Positions 35,451 through 43,729 of a stretch of 49,496 bases of DNA are shown piece by piece. The stretch's first letter is position 1; each line of letters starts with the position of its first letter. The DNA comes from an uncultured Clostridia bacterium (lineage in GTDB: Bacteria > Bacillota > Clostridia > Oscillospirales > Ruminococcaceae): the NCBI GenBank assembly GCA_947624675.1, contig CANQLI010000011.1, positions 1-49,496 on the forward strand, written 5' to 3'. The notes under the pieces were generated by a model. It ran no database searches. It was not told the DNA's origin and saw nothing but the letters and a program-made list of their open reading frames with translations. The position numbers were made by a program, and so were the translations under genes.

Positions 35451-37958
35451 CTACTCTTGATATTGGTCTTCAACATATCCCCCGTTATCATTGCTGTAAT
35501 AACTGTCGTCATAATACACATCTTCATTATATTGATTGTAGGCGTCGTCATTTTGTTCATCATTATCCTGAGAGTCCTGTTGATCCTCCTGCTTTTCAGG
35601 CCAAACGGTGGACATATTTACCGTTACAGATGTTGAGGCATAAGCCTCTGCGCCGCCAAGAGGGTTTTGTTCTATACAAAAAGATCCCTTTGATTCGTAA
35701 TCTCCTATAAATGTGACATTAAAGCCTGCCTGATGCATAGCCTCCTGTATTGCGTCCTTTGACATTCCATATACATTTGGAACATATTTAAGCTCCGGCT
35801 CAATGCCCTCCTCAGTATAGAGTATGACCGTACCGCCGCGCTGAACAGATCCCGACGAAGGTGTTTGCTTTACTACCTTATCGCCTGAACCTACTATCTG
35901 CACATTAAGACCTGTTTTTTCAATAGTTGCCTTTGCATCACTCACGCTTTGATTTGCAACACTCGGAACATATACTGCGAGTGTTCCCAGCTCTTCCTCT
36001 GAATACTGAGGATAATATCCCAAATACGGAAGAATATTTTTCAAAGCGCTTACGCATACGGGAGCTGCGATCTGGCTTCCGTAAATCTCTCCGCTTTCCG
36101 GAGCATCGACCATAACGAGCATAACAAGCTCAGGCTTATCAGCAGGATAAAATGCACAGTACGAAGCTACATGCTGACGTCCCTCATCGTCGATAACATC
36201 AAGCTTTTCGCTTGTTCCCGATTTTCCGCCTATATTATAGCCCTGAATATATGCGTTGCTGTCAGGCTCTGATTGTATTACATTTTCCAGAACCTGCCTC
36301 ATCGTCTTTGAGGTCTCCTCAGAAATAACCTGTCTTTTGATCACAGGCTTAAAATCCTTTACTACATTTCCGTTTGCATCTATGATTTTGTCGACCATCT
36401 GCGGAGTTACAAGGTATCCGCCGTTTATTACAGCGGAATATGCAGTTATCATCTGTATCGGAGTTATCTTATTCGCCTGTCCGAAGGATGATGTTGCAAG
36501 CTCTACTATTCCCATAGTATCTCTGTTATAGGTAATACTCGAAGCCTCGGCAGGAAGATCTATCCCCGTCAGTTCTCTGAAACCAAAAGCATCAAAGTAA
36601 TTACAGAATTTATCCACTCCCAGTTTAAGTCCTATCTGAATAAAAGCCGGGTTACAGGAATTAGTCATAGCCTGAGCAAATGTCTGCAATCCGTGATCCC
36701 GCGTGGTATGGCACCTTATAGTCGTATCCGCAACAGTATAGCTTAGATTACAGCTGAATGTCTCCTTTAAGTCTATCACCTTCTGCTCAAGGGCAGAAGA
36801 TCCGGTTATTACCTTAAATACCGATCCGGGATAATAAATTTCAGAAACCGCCTTATTCTTCCACTGAAGGCTCCACGCGGCATTTAAAGCCTCGTCATAG
36901 GTTTGTTTCTCTTCCTCCTCGTCATCAGGAGTTTCAATTACATTTCCGTATTCGTCGGTCGTCACCTCGGTAGGCTCTTCGGTAGCCTCGGTAGTACCCG
37001 CAATTTTCTCGGCATCCTCCTGCTGTTTGAGCTGTTCCAGCTCCGCTCTCGTCTTTTCATCGTAAATCTCGGCAGGATTGTTAAGATCATAGCCGGGTGT
37101 TGTCGCCATAGCCAGCACCTGACCGGTATTAGGATTCATAATTATGCCGCAGGCTCTGTCTCTTGGCTTATGAAGCTCTACCGCCTCCTTAAGCGCCTTT
37201 TCAAGATAGCTCTGTACATTTACATCCATATTGAGCACAAGCGAAGCTCCGTCTACCGCATCGTAATTCTGTTTATATCTGTAAGGCATCTGAGTGCCGT
37301 CACGACCCTCCGCGGTAACGGTTTTTCCGTCCGTTCCTGAAAGATAATCGTCGTAGTATGCCTCAAGTCCGAGAAGTCCGTAGCCGTCATAGTGTATATG
37401 TCCGATAACTGATGCCGCAAGATCGTTCTGAGGATAATATCTCTTTGTCATCGGTACGGTTCCGATAGCTCCGCAGTTTATTTCGCTTTTATATTCTAGA
37501 ACCCTGTCTAGGGCTTCCTTTTCCACACTTTTTTTAAGCTCTTCATAGCTTGATGCCTTAAGGCATTTTTCCTTTACCTTCCCCGGCTCAAGCTCTAATA
37601 TATCAGCAAGCTTGTTTGATATTTCGTCAACTGTTGCCTTAGGATCGTTTGAAAGGTAGTCCTTAAGAGTGTTAGGATCTATAAATACAGTATAGACGGT
37701 AGCGCTCTGTGCAAGTATCTGGTTATTGCAATCCACTATCGAACCTCTGCTTGCCTTTATAGTTGTGCTTTTGAGCTGCTGAGCATTAGCGAGCTCTCTG
37801 TACTCCTCGCCCTGAACAACAGAAGTCTTGAAAATATTTATGACTATCCATACGATAACTCCGAGCATCACAAGCCCTATCCATATATTAAGACGCTTTC
37901 TCATAAGCACCGTAGGCTTATCTCCCATATTTAAGCTCCTTTCTTCCGTTTTCCTCAA
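35451..37958 (-). CDS. class B penicillin-binding protein with two PASTA domains (SpoVD/FtsI)
   Basis: 835 aa. One transmembrane helix (about 28-47), a dimerisation domain, then a transpeptidase with SVFK (catalytic Ser within YYPGSVFKVITG), SCN (MTNSCNPAF) and KSGT (about 580). Two PASTA domains follow at about 658-716 and 725-783. Two unusual parts: an acidic Glu/Thr-rich insertion just before SVFK (TEATEEPTEVTTDEYGNV, EEEEK), and a 48-residue tail of Asp, Asn, Gln and Tyr after the second PASTA. It cross-links septal peptidoglycan with FtsW. Confidence 0.94.
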   Translation of the reverse strand: MRKTEERSLNMGDKPTVLMRKRLNIWIGLVMLGVIVWIVINIFKTSVVQGEEYRELANAQQLKSTTIKASRGSIVDCNNQILAQSATVYTVFIDPNTLKDYLSNDPKATVDEISNKLADILELEPGKVKEKCLKASSYEELKKSVEKEALDRVLEYKSEINCGAIGTVPMTKRYYPQNDLAASVIGHIHYDGYGLLGLEAYYDDYLSGTDGKTVTAEGRDGTQMPYRYKQNYDAVDGASLVLNMDVNVQSYLEKALKEAVELHKPRDRACGIIMNPNTGQVLAMATTPGYDLNNPAEIYDEKTRAELEQLKQQEDAEKIAGTTEATEEPTEVTTDEYGNVIETPDDEEEEKQTYDEALNAAWSLQWKNKAVSEIYYPGSVFKVITGSSALEQKVIDLKETFSCNLSYTVADTTIRCHTTRDHGLQTFAQAMTNSCNPAFIQIGLKLGVDKFCNYFDAFGFRELTGIDLPAEASSITYNRDTMGIVELATSSFGQANKITPIQMITAYSAVINGGYLVTPQMVDKIIDANGNVVKDFKPVIKRQVISEETSKTMRQVLENVIQSEPDSNAYIQGYNIGGKSGTSEKLDVIDDEGRQHVASYCAFYPADKPELVMLVMVDAPESGEIYGSQIAAPVCVSALKNILPYLGYYPQYSEEELGTLAVYVPSVANQSVSDAKATIEKTGLNVQIVGSGDKVVKQTPSSGSVQRGGTVILYTEEGIEPELKYVPNVYGMSKDAIQEAMHQAGFNVTFIGDYESKGSFCIEQNPLGGAEAYASTSVTVNMSTVWPEKQEDQQDSQDNDEQNDDAYNQYNEDVYYDDSYYSNDNGGYVEDQYQE

Positions 37959-38040
37959 AAAAGCGTAAAAAAGCTAAGTTTTAACTCTTCGTCACTGACA
38001 TAAGTAAAAGCTTAACTTTTCCACTAATAAATCCTATTCT

Positions 38041-38514
38041 TTATGCTCCGATATATTCCAAAACATTTGAAAACCATTTTTTAATGGCTACAAAAATATT
38101 CTCATCAGTCTCAACAGGCTCTACCACTGCATCAGTCTTGACCTCAACATACTCCACCTGTGATTTATCAAGCTTTTGCAGTCCGAGGGTCTTTTCGGCA
38201 TATTCCTCAACCTGAGACAAGCCGGTCTTTGATTCAAGTTCCGACTTTAAGCTGAGATTTGCCTCGTTAAGCTGTGAAAGCTCTGTCTGAAGCTTTGTCT
38301 GTTCAGAATATATTTTGCTTAGTTCTACCCTTCCGAAAACAATCGCCAGCAGCAAAACCGCCGCAATAAAACCTGTTATCGTATACCGAATGGCTGCTGA
38401 CGCCCTCGGCTTTAACTTAAGGTTTTTTATATGCTTGATTTTCGGGCGTAACTTAGGCTCTTCCTTAAGATCATACTCGGTATAATCATAAGCGAGATTG
38501 TTGATTTTCGCCAT
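38041..38514 (-). CDS. ftsL: FtsL/DivIC-like cell division protein
   Basis: 157 aa. A basic cytoplasmic N-terminus of about 40 residues, one transmembrane helix (about 43-64), then a leucine-zipper-like coiled coil (LQTELSQLNEANLSLKSELE) and a C-terminal extension. Position between rsmH and the PBP gene is that of ftsL. Stabilises the divisome with FtsQ and FtsB/DivIC. The sequence is little conserved; the assignment rests mostly on position and layout. Confidence 0.85.
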   Translation of the reverse strand: MAKINNLAYDYTEYDLKEEPKLRPKIKHIKNLKLKPRASAAIRYTITGFIAAVLLLAIVFGRVELSKIYSEQTKLQTELSQLNEANLSLKSELESKTGLSQVEEYAEKTLGLQKLDKSQVEYVEVKTDAVVEPVETDENIFVAIKKWFSNVLEYIGA

Positions 38515-38620
38515 TTCCTTGCCCTTCCGACGATAAGAGCGACAATGTATCGCTCAAGTCCTTTTTAAAATCCCTTTTTCTTTTTCTTCGTTTTGTCTTT
38601 TGTTCTATAAGTTTTTCTTT

Positions 38621-38728
38621 TTACCTTTGCTGTTTTTGTCTTTTCTTTTTGTTGTTGTCATTTCTTTTGCCCCAAAAAGCTTTTATTTTATCTTTGTTCT
38701 GCTTTTCGGTGATCCGGCGGAACATCAT
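38621..38728 (-). CDS. small basic protein (35 aa) coupled to rsmH
   Basis: Starts at ATG 38728 inside ATGA that is also the rsmH stop (TGA 38725-38727), and ends at TAA 38621. The product begins MMFRRITEKQNKDKIKAFW and continues with a run of Lys/Arg/Gln/Asn (about 14 basic residues). The overlap implies translational coupling. The remainder of the gap to ftsL (38515-38620) is purine-rich on the minus strand with a small hairpin GAGCGA/TCGCTC. Family unknown; it might be chance, but the coupling and basic content are suggestive. Confidence 0.45.
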   Translation of the reverse strand: MMFRRITEKQNKDKIKAFWGKRNDNNKKKRQKQQR

Positions 38729-39651
38729 TCTTTTATCTTTTCGATGATCCGCAGCTTTGCGCTTTTGCTCCTTTTATTTTTCTCAAGCTCCTGCGCGCTT
38801 GCCTCTATCGGCTTTTTGTTTACAAGAGCGCCTCTCGGTGTTCTCCCGCAAACGCACACCGGAAAATCCGGCGGACAAATACAACCCTGACAAAACTCCT
38901 TAAACCTTTGCTTTACAAGCCTGTCCTCAAGCGAATGAAAGGATATAACGCAAAGTCTTCCTCCGACGCATAGTGCGTCAAACGCCTTGTCAAGAGCGAT
39001 ACTTATGTGACCAAGCTCATCATTCACCGCAATTCTTATAGCCTGAAAGGTCTTTTTACAGGGATTTTTATCTCGCCTTGCCTTTTGCGGGACGGCGGAC
39101 CTTATTATGTCTGCAAGCTCTAAGGTCGTATTGATTTCTTTTTCCTCTCGTTTGTTTACAATGGCGCGTGCTATCTGTCTTGAAAATCTTTCCTCGCCGT
39201 ACTCAAATATGATTTTAGCCAGGCTCTCGTAAGAATATGTGTTCACAATATCCTTAGCGCTTATTCCCGTTTTGCTCATTCTCATATCTAGCACAGCATC
39301 AGAGTGGTAGGAAAAGCCTCTTTGAGCATCGTCAAGTTGATGTGAAGACACCCCGAGATCAAGTAATATTCCGTTAGCCTTTGGTATATTTTTCTCTTTC
39401 ATTATACTGTCAAGCTCTGAAAAATTGGAATTTATCACCTCGGCATTAAAGCCCTTGAGTCTTTCCGTAGCGACACTTACCGCTTCAGGGTCTCTGTCTA
39501 TTCCGATAAGTCTGCCGGTCGTAAGGCGTTTTGCTATCTCTATGGAATGCCCTGCGCCTCCGACAGTTCCGTCGATGTATATGCCGTCCGGCTTAATGTT
39601 AAGTCCGTCTATGCACTCACTGAGCAAAACGGAGATATGATTAAATTCCAA
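38725..39651 (-). CDS. rsmH: 16S rRNA (cytosine1402-N4)-methyltransferase
   Basis: 308 aa (formerly mraW). SAM-binding residues in DGTVGGAGHSIEI and the ILLDLGVSSHQLDDAQRGFSY segment, C-terminal VISFHSLEDRLVKQRF. Methylates C1402 of 16S rRNA in the ribosome P-site region. Starts 39 bases after mraZ and is the second gene of the dcw operon. Its stop overlaps the small basic ORF. Confidence 0.97.
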   Translation of the reverse strand: MEFNHISVLLSECIDGLNIKPDGIYIDGTVGGAGHSIEIAKRLTTGRLIGIDRDPEAVSVATERLKGFNAEVINSNFSELDSIMKEKNIPKANGILLDLGVSSHQLDDAQRGFSYHSDAVLDMRMSKTGISAKDIVNTYSYESLAKIIFEYGEERFSRQIARAIVNKREEKEINTTLELADIIRSAVPQKARRDKNPCKKTFQAIRIAVNDELGHISIALDKAFDALCVGGRLCVISFHSLEDRLVKQRFKEFCQGCICPPDFPVCVCGRTPRGALVNKKPIEASAQELEKNKRSKSAKLRIIEKIKE

Positions 39652-39690
39652 TCACTACACCAACCCTTGCGGTCACATACCAAATAAAAC

Positions 39691-40131
39691 TCAGAAGTCA
39701 AGCTCTTCCATAGCCTTTAGCGCACACTCGTCATCAAACACGGCGCTTGCCTGATCCCATCTTTCCTTATCCCAGATCTCTGCCCTGTCTGTGACTCCGG
39801 CAACGACAATGTCCTTAGAAAGGCTCGCAAACTTCCTTAAGTCCTGCGGTATCAGTATCCTTCCCTGTTTATCCGCTTCGACCTCGGTTGCTCCCGCCAT
39901 AAAGTGTCTTTGTATCTGTCTTCCCTTTGAAATAGGAAGACCTCTTATCTTTTCGGCAATAAGCTCAAAGTCCTCAAGCGAATACACAAACAAGCATCCG
40001 TCGACGCCTCTTGTGACGATGAACCTCTCGCCGATTATCTCTCTTAACTTTGTAGGAAAGCTCATTCTTCCCTTTGCGTCCATAGACGGATAGAATGTTC
40101 CCATTAAATTTGTTGTCGGCAAGCCGTTCAC
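39691..40131 (-). CDS. mraZ: transcriptional regulator MraZ
   Basis: 146 aa, AbrB-like fold in two halves: FYPSMDAKGRMSFPTKLREI and VEADKQGRILIPQDLRKF carry the conserved DXXGR signatures. Binds its own promoter region and represses the dcw operon. First gene of the cluster; AGGGAGGTG precedes the start. Repeated AGTGGT boxes upstream may be its sites. Confidence 0.96.
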   Translation of the reverse strand: MNGLPTTNLMGTFYPSMDAKGRMSFPTKLREIIGERFIVTRGVDGCLFVYSLEDFELIAEKIRGLPISKGRQIQRHFMAGATEVEADKQGRILIPQDLRKFASLSKDIVVAGVTDRAEIWDKERWDQASAVFDDECALKAMEELDF

Positions 40132-40152
40132 CTCCCTATCAAGCGGTTTGTT

Positions 40153-40196
40153 TCACTTTTGGGAATTATCACCACTTTTTCGCACAATTAACCACT
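40153..40196 (-). promoter_or_regulatory. possible MraZ operator boxes
   Basis: On the minus strand AGTGGT occurs at 40191-40196 and 40171-40176, exactly 20 bases apart (two helical turns), with AGTGA again at 40153-40157. Regular repeats before mraZ are what MraZ, an oligomeric repressor, binds. By analogy only. Confidence 0.5.
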
Positions 40197-40204
40197 GCAA
40201 GTTA

Positions 40205-40233
40205 ATTATACACCATAATCAAGGGAAATGCAA
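40205..40233 (-). promoter_or_regulatory. dcw promoter, proximal
   Basis: Minus strand TTGCAT (40228-40233), 17 bases, TATAAT (40205-40210), about 65 bases from the mraZ start, just upstream of the AGTGGT boxes. Confidence 0.75.
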
Positions 40234-40469
40234 GCCCAAAGACAAAAAAACTTGTAGACAAATTGACAAATTAAAACAAGTTAATTTATACAATATATCC
40301 AAATTCAATGAAAAATTTACAGAAAGTTTACAAACTGACCTTTCTCATATCTTGTCCACTAATAAAGGACAAAAGCTGTTGATGCCGACTGCTGTTAAAA
40401 CATACTGATCACAATATATTGTATTTACTTTGATCTTAATAAAAGGCTGTATTTTATACTGCCCAATAT

Positions 40470-40498
40470 ATTTTACCACAACATATAGTATGTGTCAA
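40470..40498 (-). promoter_or_regulatory. dcw promoter, distal
   Basis: Minus strand TTGACA (40493-40498), 17 bases, TAAAAT (40470-40475). Would give a leader of about 330 bases before mraZ. No gene is seen within that AT-rich leader. Confidence 0.65.
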
Positions 40499-40640
40499 CA
40501 TAAAACAATCTAAATAAACCTTGTTTTACTTACCTTAATTTAACATATTCATATCAAGTCGGCTACTAAATATAGTTTTAAAAGCTATGTCGGCAATCAA
40601 ATAAGGACTATGTCCGTTATTAAGCAGCGATTAATAATAA

Positions 40641-40695
40641 CTGCCGCTTGTATTTATCCACTCAGGACACCGTGTGAATACAAATATAGCGGCAG
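40641..40695. repeat. long imperfect hairpin next to copy B
   Basis: CTGCCGCT (40641-40648) and AGCGGCAG (40688-40695) close a stem that continues through TGTATTTATCCAC/GTGTGAATACA, with a loop of about ten bases. It ends eight bases before the repeated 110-bp element. The rest of the 40499-40861 gap has no gene. Confidence 0.75.
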
Positions 40696-40702
40696 CTGTT
40701 TT

Positions 40703-40812
40703 ATGAACAAATTATGAATATTGTAAACATTTCGTTACGAAATATGAGTTATTTTGTGAAAAATGTACGTTTGCGTACATTTTTTCCTGATTTTGCACTA
40801 TTAGTGGAGGGC
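40703..40812 (+). repeat. 110-bp structured intergenic element, copy B
   Basis: Inverted partner of 14734-14843. Dyad ATTTCGTTACGAAAT at 40729-40743, whose copy-A equivalent is ATTTTGTTACAAAAC, so a C-G pair became T-A on both sides. A terminator-like hairpin AATGTACG/CGTACATT with loop TTTG (40762-40781) and T-run are identical in both copies. Possible -35 TTGTAA (40721) and -10 TATGAG flank the dyad. Confidence 0.85.
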
Positions 40813-40816
40813 AAAA

Positions 40817-40852
40817 TAAAAAAACAGGAAGCCGATAAATATCGGATCCCTG
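40817..40852 (-). terminator. valS terminator
   Basis: Stem CAGG...CCGAT/ATCGG...CCTG with small internal loops (about 40824-40852), followed on the minus strand by TTTTTTTATTTT. Confidence 0.8.
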
Positions 40853-40861
40853 CTTTTAACT

Positions 40862-43480
40862 TTACTTATTAAGCTTTTCTATGCTTTCCTTAAGCCTTGC
40901 CATCTTCTGCATAGCGATTTCAAGCTTTGCTTTTTCCTTTTCTATAAGCGGCTTTGGCGCCTTAGCCAAAAAGCCCTGATTTGAAAGCTTTCCGCTTAAG
41001 AAATCTATATCCTTCTTAACAGCCTTCATTTCTTTATTGAGACGCTCTGTTTCCTTATCTTTATCGACTATCTCGTCAAGCGGAATAAATATCCTTGCAG
41101 AATCGGTGACTACTGTAAGAGCGTCGCCGGCATAAGCCGTATCCGATATCTTGACCTCGCTTGCTGACGCCAGCCGTTCAAAGAACATTGTTCCCGACTT
41201 GAACACATCACTAAACGGCGTTTCGATAAACACCTTTGCTTTTATGCTCGGAGCAACATTCATCTCAGCCCTGCGGTTTCTTATTCCTTTTATAGCATCT
41301 ATTATCTTTTCAAAGTTCTTTTCTTCCTTTTCAAAGCAGAGCGACTCATTATAAGTCGGGAAGCTTTCAAGCATAAGCGGGCTGTCGCCGACTAAGGTCT
41401 GCCATATCTCCTCGGTGATAAACGGCATAAACGGGTGTAAAAGCTTAAGCATTTCCTTCATCACCCATACAAGCACCGCCTGAGCAGTTTCCTTTGTTTC
41501 TCCGCCTGCTGAGATTCTGGGCTTTGTAAGCTCAATATACCAGTCACAGTAAACATCCCATATAAAGTCATATAGCTTTTGTACAGCAACGCCTATCTCA
41601 TAACCCTCGAGATTTGTATTTATATCTTTAGCGAGCGAATTTATCTTAGAAACTATCCACTTATCCTCTGTGGTGAGGTTATCCGGAAGATCAGTTATCT
41701 CATACCCGTCGGGAAGATTCATCATTATAAACCTTGCTGCGTTCCAGAGCTTATTTGCAAAATTTCTCGAAGCCTTTACCTTATCGTCGATATATCTCAT
41801 ATCGTTCCCGGGTGAATTTCCCGTTGCGAGCATAAACCTCAATGCGTCCGCACCGTACTGTTTTATTACCTCAAGAGGGTCTATTCCGTTTCCTAAAGAC
41901 TTAGACATTTTTCTTCCCTGAGAATCTCTCACAAGTCCGTGTATAAGCACCGTGTCAAACGGAACCTCTCCCATCTGTTCAAGAGCCGAGAACATCATTC
42001 TCATTACCCAGAAAGGAATTATGTCGTATCCCGTAACAAGCGTGTTTGTAGGATAAAAATACTTAAGGTCGTCAGTCTTATCAGGCCAGCCAAGTGTAGA
42101 AAACGGCCAAAGCGCAGATGAAAACCAAGTATCAAGCGTGTCCTCGTCCTGCCGCATTTTCTTTCCGCACTTAGGACAATAAGCCTCGTTTTCCTTTGTA
42201 ACGACCGTCTCCCCGCAGTCGTCGCAATAAAACGCCGGGATCTGATGTCCCCACCAGATTTGACGGGATATACACCAGTCGCGTATGTTTTCGAGCCAAT
42301 GGAAGTAGATCTTTTCAAATCTTTCAGGAACAAACTTTGTTTTTCCGTCCTTAACCGCCTTTATCGCAGGACCTGCAAGCGGCTCCATTTTAACGAACCA
42401 CTGTGTTGAGACCTTCGGCTCTACCGTAGAAGAACAGCGGTAGCATGTTCCTACATTGTGATTGTAGTCCTCTGTTTTTACCAGGTATCCGCCTTTTTCA
42501 AGGTCCTCGACTATCCTTTTTCTCGCTTCATACCTGTCTAGTCTGGCATACTCTGGATAATCGTCTACGATTTTAGCATCGTCCGTGAGAACATTTATGA
42601 CCGGAAGGTCGTGTCTTTTTCCGACTTCAAAGTCGTTAGGGTCGTGAGCCGGAGTAATTTTAACTACGCCAGTTCCGAAATCCATTTCAACATAGTCATC
42701 CGCAACAACAGGTATCTCGCGTCCGACAAGAGGAAGTGTGAGCATTTTTCCGACAATATCCTTATATCTTTCGTCGTTCGGATTTACAGCTACCGCCGTA
42801 TCTCCCAAAAGTGTTTCTGGTCGTGTTGTCGCAAGCTCAACATATCCACTTCCGTCCGTAAGAGGATAGCGTATATGCCAGAAGTGTCCTGCCTGATCTT
42901 CATAATCGACCTCCGCATCGGAAATAGAGGTTTTACAGTGCGGACACCAGTTGATCATTCTCTCGCCGCGATAGATAAGTCCCTTATTATAAAGGCTTAC
43001 AAACACCTCTTTAACAGCCCTGTTACAGCCCTCGTCCATAGTAAAGCGCTCTCTCGACCAGTCGCAGGATGAACCGAGCTTTTTAAGCTGTTCAACTATC
43101 CTTCCTCCATACTGTTCCTTCCATTTCCAAGCGCGCTCCATAAACGCTTCTCTTCCTATGTCCTCCTTGGTAAGACCTTCCTTACGCATAGCTTCTACTA
43201 TTTTAGCTTCAGTTGCTATTGCGGCGTGGTCTGTTCCGGGAAGCCAGAGCGTCGAGTATCCGCTCATTCTTTTCCACCTTATAAGAATGTCCTGAAGCGT
43301 CTCGTCAAGAGCGTGTCCCATATGGAGTTGTCCGGTGATATTCGGAGGCGGAATAACGATAGTATAAGGTTTTTTGTCGGGATCGATATTAGCTTTAAAG
43401 CAGTCGTTATCCATCCAATATTTGTATATTTTGTCCTCAAATGCTGAGGGGTCATATTGCTTTTCGAGTTCTTTTTTCAT
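40862..43480 (-). CDS. valS: valyl-tRNA synthetase
   Basis: 872 aa, full length. Class I motifs HMGH (PPNITGQLHMGHAL, about 47-60) and KMSKS (GRKMSKSLGNG, about 525). Editing domain in between, a zinc-binding CYRCSS and CDDCGE/CPKCGKK pair, anticodon-binding domain, and a C-terminal coiled coil (ETERLNKEMKAVKKDIDFLSGKLS). Charges tRNA-Val. No T-box leader: only about 130 bases separate the promoter from the start. Confidence 0.98.
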   Translation of the reverse strand: MKKELEKQYDPSAFEDKIYKYWMDNDCFKANIDPDKKPYTIVIPPPNITGQLHMGHALDETLQDILIRWKRMSGYSTLWLPGTDHAAIATEAKIVEAMRKEGLTKEDIGREAFMERAWKWKEQYGGRIVEQLKKLGSSCDWSRERFTMDEGCNRAVKEVFVSLYNKGLIYRGERMINWCPHCKTSISDAEVDYEDQAGHFWHIRYPLTDGSGYVELATTRPETLLGDTAVAVNPNDERYKDIVGKMLTLPLVGREIPVVADDYVEMDFGTGVVKITPAHDPNDFEVGKRHDLPVINVLTDDAKIVDDYPEYARLDRYEARKRIVEDLEKGGYLVKTEDYNHNVGTCYRCSSTVEPKVSTQWFVKMEPLAGPAIKAVKDGKTKFVPERFEKIYFHWLENIRDWCISRQIWWGHQIPAFYCDDCGETVVTKENEAYCPKCGKKMRQDEDTLDTWFSSALWPFSTLGWPDKTDDLKYFYPTNTLVTGYDIIPFWVMRMMFSALEQMGEVPFDTVLIHGLVRDSQGRKMSKSLGNGIDPLEVIKQYGADALRFMLATGNSPGNDMRYIDDKVKASRNFANKLWNAARFIMMNLPDGYEITDLPDNLTTEDKWIVSKINSLAKDINTNLEGYEIGVAVQKLYDFIWDVYCDWYIELTKPRISAGGETKETAQAVLVWVMKEMLKLLHPFMPFITEEIWQTLVGDSPLMLESFPTYNESLCFEKEEKNFEKIIDAIKGIRNRRAEMNVAPSIKAKVFIETPFSDVFKSGTMFFERLASASEVKISDTAYAGDALTVVTDSARIFIPLDEIVDKDKETERLNKEMKAVKKDIDFLSGKLSNQGFLAKAPKPLIEKEKAKLEIAMQKMARLKESIEKLNK

Positions 43481-43616
43481 AGTATCTGTCCTTTCAATAT
43501 TGTTTTTGAGTTGATTCCGGTACAGGTCAGACTCGTGTATCCATCAAAATATGAAAAGGCATTTTGCTTTTAATATACAAAGCCACAATGTTTCAATCCT
43601 TTCAACATAACGATCA

Positions 43617-43645
43617 AGTATAGTTATTATCTCACAACAGCTCAA
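43617..43645 (-). promoter_or_regulatory. valS promoter
   Basis: Minus strand TTGAGC (43640-43645), 17 bases, TATACT (43617-43622). The leader lacks T-box sequence. Confidence 0.65.
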
Positions 43646-43673
43646 AAAAGTCAAGATTTCGCTTAATAAATAA

Positions 43674-43698
43674 GAGAGCAGACTTAAAATCTGCTCTC
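43674..43698 (-). terminator. terminator after the dockerin gene
   Basis: GAGAGCAGA/TCTGCTCTC stem with a seven-base loop, followed on the minus strand by TTATTTATT. Confidence 0.8.
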
Positions 43699-43729
43699 AT
43701 CTGTTTATGCAAACTAAATTAAGCGTAGA

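Noticed and set aside
38600-38890. Plus-strand frame rich in Phe/Leu
   Set aside because: Antisense of the rsmH end and the purine-rich gap; repetitive composition only.
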